NCBI GenBank assembly: GCA_903928495.1
Contig: CAIYQZ010000038.1
Span: 1-64,000 of the forward strand
Origin: an uncultured bacterium
GTDB taxonomy: Bacteria > Pseudomonadota > Gammaproteobacteria > Burkholderiales > Burkholderiaceae_C
DNA: 64,000 nt
Reading direction: 5' to 3'
Numbering within the stretch: position 1 is the stretch's first letter; the number at the start of each line of letters is the position of its first letter. Position numbers and translations under genes: made by a program. The notes under the pieces were generated by a model. It was not told the DNA's origin and did not search any database. It worked only from the letters and a program-made list of their open reading frames with translations. Of the stretch, positions 42,903 to 53,346 are shown one piece after another.

Positions 42903-43661
42903 TCAGCGTTGGTAGCTGCAATCCATCTTATCAAGCCGTCGGCGCAGGGCGGGCCATTCGCTGTCGCCATCGCGCTCGCTGCCGTCGCCCAGCCACTGGG
43001 CCAGTGTTCGGTCGGCCGTGGCAGGGCTGGCCTGCAGCACCTCGGCGCGGCCCGCACACGCGGCCATGGCACGCAACTGCGCCTGGGCGGCCCGCTCCAG
43101 GCGGTGCATGAGCATGTAGGCCTCGGCCACTGTGGCACCCACGGTGAGGGTGCCGTGGTTCTCCAGAATGAGCCCGTCATTTGCACCCAGGTTGCACACC
43201 AGCCGTTCGCCTTCGGCGGGGGTGAGCGCAAGTCCTTCGTAGGCGTGGCGGCCCAGGCGGCCCCACAGGCGCATGGCATGTTGGGTGGTGGGCAACAGCC
43301 CGCCAGGCACCATCGACAAGGCCATGCCCCAAGGGGTGTGCAGGTGCAGCACGCACGCGGCATCGGGCCGCGCGGCATGGATGGCACCGTGGATGGCAAA
43401 CCCAGTCGGGTTGACCGGGTGCGGTGAGTCGCACAGTTTGCGCCCACTCACATCCACCTTCACGAGGTTGGACGCACACACCTCGTCAAACAACAGCCCG
43501 TAGGGGTTGATGAGGTAAACACCCGGCTCGCCCGGGACCGCGGCCGAGATGTGCGTGTAGATGGTGTCGTCCCAGCCATTCAGGGCGGCCAGCCGGTAGG
43601 CGGCGGCCAGGTCCCGGCGCACCGCCCACTCCTGCGGCGACACGGCGGGCGACACGACCAT
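42903..43661 (-). CDS. Class II aldolase/adducin-family protein
   Basis: A 252-residue protein. Family patterns are LAAAYRLAALNGWDDTIYTH near the N-terminus, LHLHTPWGMALS with two metal His, and ENHGTLTVGATVAEAYM with another metal His. The adducin-like group in this family often acts on unknown sugar or keto acids; some members have structural roles only. Its start overlaps the aroC stop by one base (TGATG), so it is co-translated with chorismate synthase, though no functional link is known. Confidence 0.85.
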   Translation of the reverse strand: MVVSPAVSPQEWAVRRDLAAAYRLAALNGWDDTIYTHISAAVPGEPGVYLINPYGLLFDEVCASNLVKVDVSGRKLCDSPHPVNPTGFAIHGAIHAARPDAACVLHLHTPWGMALSMVPGGLLPTTQHAMRLWGRLGRHAYEGLALTPAEGERLVCNLGANDGLILENHGTLTVGATVAEAYMLMHRLERAAQAQLRAMAACAGRAEVLQASPATADRTLAQWLGDGSERDGDSEWPALRRRLDKMDCSYQR

Positions 43662-44758
43662 CAGCCGCGCTGGCCGGGAATGGGAGCCACCGGCTGCGCC
43701 ACATCGCCACACTGGGCGCGGTGTTGCAGGGCGTGCTCCATCACCACCAGGGCCAACATGGCCTCGGCAATGGGGGTGGCGCGTATGCCCACGCACGGGT
43801 CGTGGCGGCCTTTGGTGATGACCTCGGCCGGTTCGCCGTCGGAGTTGATGGTGTCGCGCGGAATCAGGATGGAGCTGGTGGGCTTGATGGCAATGCTGAC
43901 CTCCAGGTCTTGCCCGGTGCTGATGCCGCCCAACACGCCACCCGCGTTGTTGCCCACAAAGCCGGTGGGGGTGAGCGAGTCGCCATGGCTGCTGCCCTTG
44001 GCGGCCACGCAGCCAAAGCCCGCCCCGATTTCCACGCCCTTGACAGCGTTGATGCCCATCATGGCAAAGGCAATGTCGGCATCCAGCTTGTCAAACAGTG
44101 GCTGGCCCAAGCCCACGGGCATGTGCTGCGCGGTCACGCGCAGGCGGGCCCCGCAGGAGTCGCCGCTTTTGCGCAGAGCATTCATGTAGTCTTCCAAAGC
44201 ACTCACGTCGGCCACCGGCGCAAAAAACGGGTTGTTGGGCACATGGGCCCAGTCTTCAAACCCGATGGGCAACTCGCCGATTTGCGTCATGCAGCCTTTG
44301 AACGTGGTGCCGTGCACCTGCTGCAGCCATTTTTTGGCCACGGCACCAGCTGCCACCATGGGGGCGGTCAGGCGTGCCGACGAGCGACCGCCACCGCGCG
44401 GGTCGCGCAAGCCGTATTTGTGCCAGTAGGTGTAATCGGCGTGCCCGGGCCGGAAGGTTTGCAGGATGTCGCCGTAGTCTTTGCTTCGCTGGTCGGTGTT
44501 GTTGATCAGCAGGCAAATCGGGGTGCCGGTGGTAAGCCCCTGGTACACACCGCTCATGATCTGCACGGCATCGGGTTCGTTGCGCTGCGTCACGAACTTG
44601 CTGGTGCCGGGGCGGCGGCGGTCGAGGTCAGGCTGTATGTCAGTCTCGGCCAGCGCCAGTCCGGGGGGACACCCGTCGATCACGCAGCCAATGGCCAGGC
44701 CGTGGGATTCACCGAAGTTGGTGACTGCGAAAAGGGTGCCGAAGGTGTTGCCGCTCAT
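43661..44758 (-). CDS. aroC: Chorismate synthase
   Basis: A 365-residue enzyme, the usual length. It converts 5-enolpyruvylshikimate-3-phosphate to chorismate using reduced FMN, the last common step of aromatic biosynthesis. Signatures are [20 protein letters not shown] at the N-terminus, [18 protein letters not shown] and AIKPTSSI followed by [17 protein letters not shown] near the C-terminus. A class II aldolase gene overlaps its 3' end and a CBS-domain gene is upstream. Confidence 0.97.
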   Translation of the reverse strand: MSGNTFGTLFAVTNFGESHGLAIGCVIDGCPPGLALAETDIQPDLDRRRPGTSKFVTQRNEPDAVQIMSGVYQGLTTGTPICLLINNTDQRSKDYGDILQTFRPGHADYTYWHKYGLRDPRGGGRSSARLTAPMVAAGAVAKKWLQQVHGTTFKGCMTQIGELPIGFEDWAHVPNNPFFAPVADVSALEDYMNALRKSGDSCGARLRVTAQHMPVGLGQPLFDKLDADIAFAMMGINAVKGVEIGAGFGCVAAKGSSHGDSLTPTGFVGNNAGGVLGGISTGQDLEVSIAIKPTSSILIPRDTINSDGEPAEVITKGRHDPCVGIRATPIAEAMLALVVMEHALQHRAQCGDVAQPVAPIPGQRG

Positions 44759-44790
44759 GGCCGGGAATTATCCCCGACCCTGCAACCGCC

Positions 44791-45249
44791 TCATTGGCTG
44801 GAAGCTGTGCTTTCGGCCTCAGGCCAGTCGCGGATGTAGGCCTTGAGCATTTTGTTCTCGAAATTCTGGCTGTCGACCACGGCTTTGGCCACGTCGTAAA
44901 AGCTGATCACGCCCATCAGCATGCGGTTGTCCATGACCGGCATGTAGCGGCAGTGGCGCTCGATCATCATGGGCCGCACTGCGTCGAGTTCGGTGTCGGG
45001 GGTGCAACTCAGAGGGCCGCCGTCCATCACTTCACGCACGGTGTGGGTGCCCAGTGCACCACCGTTTCTGGCGAGGTTGTGGATGACCTCGCGGAAGGTG
45101 AGCATCCCCACCAGTTCACCGCGCTCCATGATGGCAAGGGAGCCAATGTCAAAGTGCGCCATGGTTTCCACGGCGGTTTGAAGGCTGTCGTCGGGGGATG
45201 CGGTGTAGAGCGTGCCGCCCTTGACCCGGAGAATGTCGCTGACTTTCAT
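44791..45249 (-). CDS. CBS-domain pair protein
   Basis: A 152-residue protein consisting of two CBS domains: residues 1-65, with TLYTASPDDSLQTAVETMAH, and about 72-140, with CTPDTELDAVRPMMIERHCR. Paired CBS domains bind adenine nucleotides and regulate partner proteins. No partner is fused. Its gene lies between ilvD and aroC on the same strand and may share their transcript. Confidence 0.9.
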   Translation of the reverse strand: MKVSDILRVKGGTLYTASPDDSLQTAVETMAHFDIGSLAIMERGELVGMLTFREVIHNLARNGGALGTHTVREVMDGGPLSCTPDTELDAVRPMMIERHCRYMPVMDNRMLMGVISFYDVAKAVVDSQNFENKMLKAYIRDWPEAESTASSQ

Positions 45250-45343
45250 GGTGTCTCCTTGTGGGGCCGAGGGCCCGCTGGTGGAGCCGCCAATATAGCG
45301 CAGCACCCTGCCTTTGGCAGGCCCATTTTGCCGGGTGTTTCCC

Positions 45344-47203
45344 TCAGTCGCCCAAAAGCGAAACGTCGCGCACCGCGCCTTTGTCGGCAGACGTGGCCAG
45401 CAGGGCGTATGCCTTGAGCGCGGTGGTGACTTTGCGAGGGCGTGGCAAGGCAGGCTTCCAGCCTTTTGCATCTTGCTCGGCCCGGCGGGCAGCCAGTTCA
45501 TCGTCTGACAGCAACACGTCAATGCGGCGGTTGACGATGTCGATGCGGATGCGGTCACCGTTGCGCACCAGGCCAATGGCGCCGCCGGCAGCCGCCTCGG
45601 GCGACACGTGGCCAATGGACAGGCCAGACGTACCGCCGGAAAAGCGGCCATCGGTGACCAGGGCACAGGCTTTGCCCAACCCTTTGGACTTGATGTAGCT
45701 GGTCGGGTAGAGCATTTCCTGCATCCCGGGGCCGCCTTTGGGGCCTTCGTAGCGCACCACCACCACGTCACCGGCCTTGACCTTGTCGTCCAGGATGTTG
45801 GCCACGGCTTCGTCCTGGCTTTCCACCACATGGGCGGGGCCTTCGAACACCAGCAGACTGTCGTCCACACCGGCGGTTTTGACCACGCAACCGTCGAGGG
45901 CGATGTTGCCGGTCAGCACCGCCAGGCCACCCTGCTGCGAATAAGCGTTTTCACCCGAACGGATGCAGCCCGACGCACGGTCAGTGTCCAGGCTGGGCCA
46001 ACGGGTGGCCTGGCTGAATGCCACCTGGGTGGGAATGCCACCGGGGCCAGCTTTGTAGAACGTTTTGACCTCTTCGCTGGGGTTGCGGGCAATGTCCCAC
46101 TGGTCCAGCGCGTCTTTCATGGAGGCGCTGTGAACGGTGGGTACATCGGTGTGCAGCTTGCCGGCGCGGTCCAATTCGCCCAGTATGGCCATGATGCCGC
46201 CCGCGCGGTGCACGTCTTCAATGTGGTACTTGTCGGTGTTGGGGGCCACTTTGCACAGCTGCGGCACGATGAGCGACATGCGATCGATGTCGGCCAGGGT
46301 GAAGTCGATTTCAGCTTCCAGCGCAATGGCCAGCAGGTGCAGGATGGTGTTGGTGGAGCCACCCATGGCAATGTCGAGGGCAATGGCATTTTCAAACGCC
46401 TTGAACCCCATGGAGCGGGGCAACACCGTGGCATCGTCCTGCTCGTAATAGCGGTGGCACAGTTCCACCGCCAGGCGCCCTGCCCGCTTGAACAGTTGCT
46501 CACGGTCTGCATGTGTGGCCAGCACAGTGCCGTTGCCTGGCAAGGACAAGCCCAGCGCCTCGGTCAGACAGTTCATGCTGTTGGCAGTGAACATGCCCGA
46601 ACAAGAACCACAGGTGGGGCAAGCCGAGCGCTCCACTTCGGCCAGGTCAGCGTCGCTCACTTTGTCGTCGGCGGCCATGACCATGGCATCGACCAAATCG
46701 AGCTTTTTGAACTGAATGGTTTGTGTGGCCGGGTTGGTGAGGTTGGCCTTGCCGGCCTCCATGGGGCCGCCAGACACAAACACCACCGGAATGTTCAGGC
46801 GCATGGCGGCCATCAGCATGCCGGGGGTGATCTTGTCGCAGTTGGAAATGCAGACCAGTGCGTCGGCGCAGTGGGCGTTGACCATGTATTCGACGCTGTC
46901 GGCAATGATGTCGCGGCTGGGCAGCGAATACAACATGCCGTCGTGCCCCATGGCAATGCCGTCGTCCACGGCAATGGTGTTGAACTCTTTGGCCACACCA
47001 CCGGCTGCCTCGATCTCGCGGGCCACCAACTGGCCCAGGTCTTTCAAGTGAACATGGCCGGGCACGAACTGCGTGAACGAGTTGGCAATGGCAATGATGG
47101 GCTTGGAGAAATCACCATCCTTCATGCCAGTGGCACGCCACAGGGCACGGGCACCGGCCATGTTGCGGCCAGCGGTGGATGTTTTGGAGCGGTATGCGGG
47201 CAT
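45344..47203 (-). CDS. ilvD: Dihydroxy-acid dehydratase
   Basis: A 619-residue iron-sulfur enzyme of branched-chain amino-acid synthesis. It dehydrates 2,3-dihydroxy-isovalerate and -methylvalerate. Cluster cysteines are in [10 protein letters not shown] and [37 protein letters not shown] and the C-terminal [17 protein letters not shown] are conserved. A palindrome at 45307-45321 lies just past the stop but lacks a T-run. Confidence 0.97.
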   Translation of the reverse strand: MPAYRSKTSTAGRNMAGARALWRATGMKDGDFSKPIIAIANSFTQFVPGHVHLKDLGQLVAREIEAAGGVAKEFNTIAVDDGIAMGHDGMLYSLPSRDIIADSVEYMVNAHCADALVCISNCDKITPGMLMAAMRLNIPVVFVSGGPMEAGKANLTNPATQTIQFKKLDLVDAMVMAADDKVSDADLAEVERSACPTCGSCSGMFTANSMNCLTEALGLSLPGNGTVLATHADREQLFKRAGRLAVELCHRYYEQDDATVLPRSMGFKAFENAIALDIAMGGSTNTILHLLAIALEAEIDFTLADIDRMSLIVPQLCKVAPNTDKYHIEDVHRAGGIMAILGELDRAGKLHTDVPTVHSASMKDALDQWDIARNPSEEVKTFYKAGPGGIPTQVAFSQATRWPSLDTDRASGCIRSGENAYSQQGGLAVLTGNIALDGCVVKTAGVDDSLLVFEGPAHVVESQDEAVANILDDKVKAGDVVVVRYEGPKGGPGMQEMLYPTSYIKSKGLGKACALVTDGRFSGGTSGLSIGHVSPEAAAGGAIGLVRNGDRIRIDIVNRRIDVLLSDDELAARRAEQDAKGWKPALPRPRKVTTALKAYALLATSADKGAVRDVSLLGD

Positions 47204-47284
47204 GGTTCAGGAGGGTTAAACGTGTGGTGGTGGGGCCGAAAAGTGGGCGCGATTATCTCGCAGGCGCAACACTTGCATCGATAT

Positions 47285-47524
47285 TCACTTGCGTTTTGGG
47301 GGCAATCCCATGGATTGGCGCTGGCGGTCTACGCGCGCTTTCACGCGCTGGTTTTCGCGCTCAACCACCTTGCGCTTGGTGTAGCCGGAGTAGTCCGCCC
47401 AACTCCACCACGCAGCGGCCAGTCCGAAAGGAGTCAGCACGCCCCACCAAGGCCAGGTGGCCACCAGCGTCAGCTCTTGCAACTTCAACAACACGAGCAA
47501 CAGCCCCAATCCCAAAAACCACAT
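47285..47524 (-). CDS. Small Trp-rich membrane protein (TIGR04438-like)
   Basis: A 79-residue protein starting with MWFLGLGLLLVLLKLQ. One or two hydrophobic helices contain WPWWGVLTPFGLAAAWWSWA, very rich in Trp. A charged tail YTKRKVVERENQRVKARVDR follows. The pattern matches the small Trp-rich protein family known mainly from Burkholderiales; its function is unknown. It stands alone between ilvD and a cytochrome c gene. Confidence 0.8.
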   Translation of the reverse strand: MWFLGLGLLLVLLKLQELTLVATWPWWGVLTPFGLAAAWWSWADYSGYTKRKVVERENQRVKARVDRQRQSMGLPPKRK

Positions 47525-47650
47525 GACGTGCTCCTTGTCAACCACAGAATTCCGTATGAAACAGACTGTAACGTGATGACCCAAATCAAACAAAACCTAT
47601 AAAATCAGCGCTGGCTTATTTACCAACCCCACCCACGAGGATATTGCCCC

Positions 47651-47956
47651 ATGAAACGTGCCCTGATCGTTCTCGCATCCGCTCTGGCTGTTGCCGCCCC
47701 CGCCTTTGCAAGCGAAGCCCTGCTGAAGGCCAACAACTGCATGGCCTGCCACGCCATCGACAAGAAACTGGTTGGCCCTGCATACAAAGACGTGGCCAAA
47801 AAGCACGGTGGCGATGCATCCAAGGCCGATGCATTGGCAGCCAAGATCATCAAGGGTGGCTCTGGTGTGTACGGTGCCATCCCCATGCCTGCCAACCCAA
47901 AAGTGTCTGAAGCCGATGCCAAAGCCATGGCCACCTACATCCTCGGCCTGAAGTAA
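47651..47956 (+). CDS. Class I cytochrome c (c551/c552 type)
   Basis: A 101-residue exported protein. A signal peptide of about 20 residues ends at PAFAS. There is one heme site (NNCMACHAIDKKLVGPAYKD), the typical start of small c551/c552 proteins, with axial Met in AIPMPANPKVS. It carries electrons in the periplasm, usually to a terminal oxidase or peroxidase. A strong hairpin terminator follows. Confidence 0.93.
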   Translation: MKRALIVLASALAVAAPAFASEALLKANNCMACHAIDKKLVGPAYKDVAKKHGGDASKADALAAKIIKGGSGVYGAIPMPANPKVSEADAKAMATYILGLK

Positions 47957-47995
47957 TTGCCTGCTGCTGGCCCTGCGGGCCAGCGCATGACAAAC

Positions 47996-48033
47996 AAAAA
48001 CCCCGCCAACTGGCAACAGTTGGCGGGGTTTTT
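47996..48033. terminator. Bidirectional rho-independent terminator
   Basis: An A-run, the stem CCCCGCCAACT / AGTTGGCGGGG with a short loop, and a T-run. A-runs and T-runs on the two sides let it work for the cytochrome gene (plus) and for acs (minus), which converge on it. Confidence 0.9.
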
Positions 48034-48038
48034 ACATG

Positions 48039-48082
48039 GCTTTTCAAGCCCTGGCGCTTGATGGTATTGGATTTTCAGCTAT
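48039..48082 (-). repeat. Dispersed CAAGCGC repeat, copy 6 (minus orientation)
   Basis: Read on the minus strand it gives ATAGCTG, seven bases, AATACCATCAAGCGCC, then AGGGCTTG. It sits between the shared terminator and the acs stop. Confidence 0.72.
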
Positions 48083-48106
48083 CAAACTGAAAACCCAAAA
48101 ACCGCA

Positions 48107-50089
48107 TCACAGGTTCTCGGACAGCTGATCGAGAATGGCCGGGTTCTCCAGCGTGCTGGTGTCCTGTGTGATGGCCTCGCCCTTGGCGATGCTGCGCAGC
48201 AGACGGCGCATGATCTTGCCGGAGCGGGTCTTGGGCAGGTTGTCGCCAAAGCGGATGTCTTTGGGCTTGGCAATCGGGCCGATTTCTTTGCCCACGTGGT
48301 CGCGCAGTTGTTTGGCAATGGCCTTGGCCTCGTCGCCGGTGGGGCGGCTGCGCTTGAGCACCACAAACGCCACGACGGCTTCGCCGGTGGTGTCGTCAGG
48401 ACGGCCCACCACAGCAGCTTCGGCCACCAGTTCGGTGCAACTCACCAGGGCAGATTCGATTTCCATCGTGCCCATGCGGTGACCGGACACGTTCAGCACA
48501 TCGTCGATACGACCGGTGATGGTGAAGTAACCGGTTTTTTCGTCGCGGATGGCGCCGTCGCCAGCCAGGTAGTACTTGCCCTTGAAGTCGTCTGGGTAGT
48601 AGCTCTTGACGAAGCGGTCTGGGTCGCCCCAGATGGTGCGGATCATGGAAGGCCAAGGCTTCTTGACCACCAGGATGCCGCCCTGGCCGTTGGGTACGTC
48701 TTTGCCGGTTTCGTCCACGATGGCGGCCTGAATGCCGGGGAACGGCAGCGTGCAGGAACCAGGAATCATGGGTGTGGCGCCTGGCAGCGGGGTGATCATG
48801 TGACCACCGGTTTCGGTTTGCCAGAAGGTGTCAACAATAGGGCAGCGGCCGCCACCCACGTGCTTGTGGTACCACTCCCAGGCAGCGGGGTTGATTGGCT
48901 CGCCCACCGAACCCAGCAGACGCAGGCTGGACAGGTCATAGCTCTTGGGGTGCACGGCGTCGTTCGCTTCAGCGGCCTTGATGAGCGAACGGATGGCGGT
49001 GGGGGCGGTATAGAAAATGCTGACCTTGTGGTCTTGGATCATTTTCCAGAAGCGACCGGCATCGGGGTAGGTGGGCACGCCCTCAAACACGATTTCGGTG
49101 CCGCCCAGGGCCAAGGGGCCGTAGGTGATGTAGGTGTGACCCGTGACCCAGCCGATGTCTGCCGTGCACCAGAACACATCGTTCTGCTTCAGGTCGAACG
49201 TGAGCTTGGTGGTCAGAGCAGCGTGCAGCAGATAGCCGCCGGTGCTGTGTTGCACACCCTTGGGTTTGCCGGTGGAGCCGGACGTGTACAGCAGGAACAG
49301 CGGGTGCTCGGCCGACACCCAGGTGGGTTCACAGGTGGTGGGTTGGTTTGCCACCACGTCGTCCATCCACACATCACGGCCTTCGGTCATGGCAATGGCT
49401 GAACCAGAGCGCTTGACGACCAGCACCTTTTGCACGGAATCGCAACCGCCCAAAGCGAGGGCGTCGTTCACGATGGACTTCAGGGGCAACTGCTTGCCGC
49501 CACGCACTTGGTGGTCTGCGGTGATGACCGCTTTGGCGCCGGTGTCCTGGATGCGGTCGCGCACGCTTTGTGCCGAGAAGCCGCCGAACACGACAGAGTG
49601 GGTGGCACCGATGCGGGCGCAGGCCTGCATGGCAGCGACGCCGTCGATGGACATGGAGATGTAAATGACCACACGGTCACCTTTCTCGATGCCCATGGCC
49701 TTCAGGCCGTTGGCGATCTGGCAGGTTTTGGCCAGCAGTTCGCTGTAGGTGATCTTGGTGACTTCACCGCCGTCGGCTTCAAAAATGATGGCTGTTTTGT
49801 CGCCCAGGCCTTTTTCGACGTTGCGGTCCAGGCAGTTGTAGGAGGCGTTCAGGGTGCCATCTTCAAACCACTTGAAGAACGGAGCGTTGCTTTCGTCCAG
49901 GGTTTTGGTGAAGGGGGTTTTCCAGCTCAGCAGCTCACGGGCGTTTTTGGCCCAAAAGCCTTCGTAGTCTGTTTCGGCTTCTTTGCACAAAGCTTCGTAA
50001 GCAGCCATGCCCGACACAGCGGCGTTTTTCACAAACTCTTCGCTGGGCAAATAGGTGGGCAATGCGGTTGCACCTTCGGTAGCAGTCAT
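48107..50089 (-). CDS. acs: Acetyl-CoA synthetase
   Basis: A 660-residue AMP-forming acetate-CoA ligase. The core motifs are [18 protein letters not shown] near residue 270, [18 protein letters not shown], and the C-terminal [14 protein letters not shown], whose Lys is the usual acetylation-control site. It activates acetate to acetyl-CoA. ATG 50089 is preceded by GGAGAC. It is monocistronic between the terminator at 47996 and the divergent UPF0114 gene. Confidence 0.97.
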   Translation of the reverse strand: MTATEGATALPTYLPSEEFVKNAAVSGMAAYEALCKEAETDYEGFWAKNARELLSWKTPFTKTLDESNAPFFKWFEDGTLNASYNCLDRNVEKGLGDKTAIIFEADGGEVTKITYSELLAKTCQIANGLKAMGIEKGDRVVIYISMSIDGVAAMQACARIGATHSVVFGGFSAQSVRDRIQDTGAKAVITADHQVRGGKQLPLKSIVNDALALGGCDSVQKVLVVKRSGSAIAMTEGRDVWMDDVVANQPTTCEPTWVSAEHPLFLLYTSGSTGKPKGVQHSTGGYLLHAALTTKLTFDLKQNDVFWCTADIGWVTGHTYITYGPLALGGTEIVFEGVPTYPDAGRFWKMIQDHKVSIFYTAPTAIRSLIKAAEANDAVHPKSYDLSSLRLLGSVGEPINPAAWEWYHKHVGGGRCPIVDTFWQTETGGHMITPLPGATPMIPGSCTLPFPGIQAAIVDETGKDVPNGQGGILVVKKPWPSMIRTIWGDPDRFVKSYYPDDFKGKYYLAGDGAIRDEKTGYFTITGRIDDVLNVSGHRMGTMEIESALVSCTELVAEAAVVGRPDDTTGEAVVAFVVLKRSRPTGDEAKAIAKQLRDHVGKEIGPIAKPKDIRFGDNLPKTRSGKIMRRLLRSIAKGEAITQDTSTLENPAILDQLSENL

Positions 50090-50238
50090 GTTGTCTCCTG
50101 GACGGTGAAAAGGGTTGCGCCTAATGTCACGGGGCGCTCTTACATGCGTCTGACTGGCCCCAAGCTTACAGCCGGGGGTATGGGCCACTACAATCGCCGC
50201 CTCGGGCCGCACCGGCCCTGTTTCCTGCTGCACCTGCC

Positions 50239-50847
50239 ATGTCACACCCCACGCCAACCGATCAGAAATCTGCGCCTTTGCGGCCACTCCCACGATTGAT
50301 TTTTGCCAGCCGCTGGTTGCAGTTGCCGTTGTATCTGGGCCTGATTGCGGCTCAAGGTGTTTATGTGGTGCACTTCCTGATTGAACTGTTGCACCTCATC
50401 GAGGCCGCTTTTGGCAGCCAGACGGCACTGCAAGCGCTGATTGGGAGCATTGGTTACAAGTCCGATGTGGAGATCCACCACCTGAACGAAACCATCATCA
50501 TGCTGGTGGTGCTGGCGCTGATCGACGTGGTGATGATTTCGAACCTGCTGATCATGGTGATCGTGGGCGGGTATGAGACCTTCGTCAGCCGCATGGAACT
50601 TGACGGTCACCGCGACCAACCGGAGTGGCTTGACCATGTGAACGCGTCGGTGCTGAAAGTGAAGCTGGCCACCGCCATCATTGGCATCTCGTCGATCCAC
50701 CTGCTGAAAACCTTCATCAACGCCGCCAACTACGACCTCAAAGTGCTGATGTGGCAAACCATCATCCACGTGGTGTTCCTGCTCAGCGCGATTGCCATTG
50801 CCTACACAGACAAGCTGCTGAACAGCTCCCACGCCGCCAAACACTGA
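50239..50847 (+). CDS. UPF0114 (YqhA-like) membrane protein
   Basis: A 202-residue protein with about four membrane helices. Patterns include [20 protein letters not shown] near the N-terminus, [20 protein letters not shown], and [20 protein letters not shown] at the C-terminus. The family is widespread; its function is unknown. It is divergent from acs and 103 bases before the fumarase start. Confidence 0.87.
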   Translation: MSHPTPTDQKSAPLRPLPRLIFASRWLQLPLYLGLIAAQGVYVVHFLIELLHLIEAAFGSQTALQALIGSIGYKSDVEIHHLNETIIMLVVLALIDVVMISNLLIMVIVGGYETFVSRMELDGHRDQPEWLDHVNASVLKVKLATAIIGISSIHLLKTFINAANYDLKVLMWQTIIHVVFLLSAIAIAYTDKLLNSSHAAKH

Positions 50848-50950
50848 TCCAGTTGACCCGGCCCCTGACGGGCCGCACAGGGTGTCAGCTTGTGTTGCAT
50901 TGGGGTGCGTAGAATTTGGCGGCTTTCTCCGCACACATTCCACGCACACC

Positions 50951-52501
50951 ATGACCAACATCCGCCAAGCCGACCTGATCGAGTCCGTTGCAGCCGCGCT
51001 GCAATACATCAGCTATTACCACCCTGCTGACTACATTGCCCACTTGGCCCGGGCCTACGAGCGCGAGCAAAGCGCAGCGGCCAAAGACGCCATCGCGCAA
51101 ATCCTGACCAACAGCAAGATGAGCGCCACGGGCCACCGGCCCATTTGCCAGGACACCGGCATCGTCAACGTGTTCCTGAAGGTGGGCATGGATGTGCGCT
51201 GGGAAGGGTTTACAGGCAGTCTGGACGACGCCATCAACGAAGGTGTGCGCCAAGGCTACAACCACCCCGACAACACGCTGCGCGCCAGTGTGGTGGCCGA
51301 CCCGGAGTTCCTGCGCAAAAACACCAAGGACAACACGCCTGCGGTCATCTTCACGGAAATTGTGCCTGGCAACACCGTTGAAGTGACTGTGGCGGCCAAG
51401 GGTGGTGGTTCTGAAAACAAGAGCAAGATGGTCATGCTCAACCCGGGAGACAGCGTGGTGGACTGGGTGCTGAAAACCGTGCCCACCATGGGCGCAGGCT
51501 GGTGCCCCCCAGGCATGCTCGGCATCGGCATTGGCGGTACGGCCGAAAAAGCCGTGCTGATGGCCAAAGAAAGCCTGATGGACGACCTGGACATGTATGA
51601 GCTTCAGGCCAAGTCAACCAAGGGCGAAGCCCTGACCAAGGTGGAAGAGTTGCGGCTGGAGTTGTTTGAAAAGGTCAATGCATTGGGCATTGGAGCGCAA
51701 GGCTTGGGTGGTCTGACCACGGTGCTGGACGTCAAGATCAAGATGTACCCCACCCATGCCGCTAGCAAACCCGTGGCCATGATCCCCAACTGCGCCGCCA
51801 CACGCCACGCCCACTTTGTGATGGACGGCAGCGGCCCGGTCTACCTGACGCCGCCCAGTCTGGACACCTGGCCCGACGTGGCCTGGACGCCCGACTATGT
51901 GAAGAGCAAGAAGGTCGACCTGAACACGCTCACCCCGGCTGAAGTGGCCAGCTGGAAACCCGGCGACACCCTGCTGCTGAACGGCAAAATGCTCACGGGC
52001 CGCGATGCCGCCCACAAGCGCATCCAGACCATGCTGGCCAAAGGCGAGCCGCTGCCTGTCGACTTCACCAACCGGGTCATCTACTACGTGGGCCCGGTGG
52101 ACCCCGTGGCGGGCGAGGCTGTGGGCCCCGCAGGCCCCACCACAGCCACCCGCATGGACGGCTTCACCGAGATGATGCTGGCACAAACCGGCCTGATTGC
52201 CATGGTGGGCAAGGCCGAACGCGGCCCGGTGGCGATCGAAGCCATCAAGAAGCACAAATCAGCCTACCTGATGGCCGTGGGCGGTGCTGCCTACTTGGTA
52301 TCCAAAGCCATCAAACATGCCAAGGTGGTCGGGTTTGCCGACCTGGGCATGGAAGCCATTTACGAATTTGACGTGGTGGACATGCCCGTCACCGTGGCAG
52401 TTGACGCCGGCGGAACCAGCGCCCACATCACGGGGCCAGCAGAGTGGCAGAAGCGCATTGCCACGGGCGAGTTCAAAGGCATTTCAGTTGCTCGGGGCTG
52501 A
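50951..52501 (+). CDS. Class I (iron-sulfur) fumarate hydratase
   Basis: A 516-residue single-chain fumarase of the FumA/FumB type. It interconverts fumarate and malate in the TCA cycle. Cluster cysteines are probably those in CQDTGIVNVF, GWCPPGMLGIGIGG and IPNCAATRHAHF. The C-terminal beta part has GPAGPTTATRMDGFTEMML. ATG 50951 is chosen over the longer upstream frame. Being oxygen-sensitive, it may be complemented by a class II enzyme elsewhere. Confidence 0.94.
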   Translation: MTNIRQADLIESVAAALQYISYYHPADYIAHLARAYEREQSAAAKDAIAQILTNSKMSATGHRPICQDTGIVNVFLKVGMDVRWEGFTGSLDDAINEGVRQGYNHPDNTLRASVVADPEFLRKNTKDNTPAVIFTEIVPGNTVEVTVAAKGGGSENKSKMVMLNPGDSVVDWVLKTVPTMGAGWCPPGMLGIGIGGTAEKAVLMAKESLMDDLDMYELQAKSTKGEALTKVEELRLELFEKVNALGIGAQGLGGLTTVLDVKIKMYPTHAASKPVAMIPNCAATRHAHFVMDGSGPVYLTPPSLDTWPDVAWTPDYVKSKKVDLNTLTPAEVASWKPGDTLLLNGKMLTGRDAAHKRIQTMLAKGEPLPVDFTNRVIYYVGPVDPVAGEAVGPAGPTTATRMDGFTEMMLAQTGLIAMVGKAERGPVAIEAIKKHKSAYLMAVGGAAYLVSKAIKHAKVVGFADLGMEAIYEFDVVDMPVTVAVDAGGTSAHITGPAEWQKRIATGEFKGISVARG

Positions 52502-52528
52502 ACGTCTCTGCGCGGCGGTGTGCCCGAC

Positions 52529-53320
52529 ATGAGCACACACGTCGCGCCTGTGGGCATTTTTGACAGCGGGATCGGAGGACTGAGCATCCTCCAGTCTCTG
52601 CAGAATGAGCGCCCTACGGAACATTACGTTTACTTTGCCGACACAGCCCATGCGCCGTACGGAGAGAAGGGCGAGGCGCATGCCGTTGCACGGTCACTGG
52701 CCATTGCGCGGTGCTTGCTGGAAGAACATGGCGCCAAAGCCCTGGTGGTGGCCTGCAACACGGCCACCGCTGCGGCCATTGCTGCGCTGAGGAGCCAGTA
52801 CCCTACCCTGCCCATCGTGGGCGTGGAGCCAGCGCTGAAGCCGGCGCTTGCATTGACTCGCACCGGCCACATCGGCGTGATGGCAACCCGGGGCACCGTC
52901 AACAGCGCCAAATTCATCGATTTGCTGGGCACCCTCGAGGGCCAAGCGCGCTTCACGGTGACCCCGTGTGATGGTCTGGCACAAGCCATCGAATCGCAGT
53001 ACAGGACAAAAATCAGAGCACTGATCCAAGAATACACAAGCGCCACGGGCACTTTTGGCACTGAAACTGGAGCAATCGATACGTTGGTCCTCGGTTGCAC
53101 GCATTACCCCTTGGAGCAAGCCGAATTCCGCTCAGTGCTGGGGCCAGACATTGCCCTTGTGGAGCCCGGTGCTGCGGTGGCGCGTCAACTGTCGCGGTTG
53201 CTGGGACCTTGCGAACAGCGTGAACGCACAGGCCACATCACCTGGCTCACTTCAGCGGAAGACAACGGGCCATTGATGCAAGCGGTCAACCGCTGGATGC
53301 CGCCGCGCGGCACACACTGA
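52529..53320 (+). CDS. murI: Glutamate racemase
   Basis: A 263-residue enzyme that makes D-glutamate for peptidoglycan. The two catalytic Cys are in VVACNTATAAA (near residue 74) and LGCTHYPLE (near residue 190). The N-terminal GIFDSGIGGLSILQSL is the family start. ATG 52529 is preferred; a GTG at 52520 adds three residues. It is 27 bases after the fumarase gene, so both may share a transcript, and convergent with the next gene. Confidence 0.95.
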   Translation: MSTHVAPVGIFDSGIGGLSILQSLQNERPTEHYVYFADTAHAPYGEKGEAHAVARSLAIARCLLEEHGAKALVVACNTATAAAIAALRSQYPTLPIVGVEPALKPALALTRTGHIGVMATRGTVNSAKFIDLLGTLEGQARFTVTPCDGLAQAIESQYRTKIRALIQEYTSATGTFGTETGAIDTLVLGCTHYPLEQAEFRSVLGPDIALVEPGAAVARQLSRLLGPCEQRERTGHITWLTSAEDNGPLMQAVNRWMPPRGTH

Positions 53321-53346
53321 CACGAGGCAGGCGCCGAGCCCTGACC

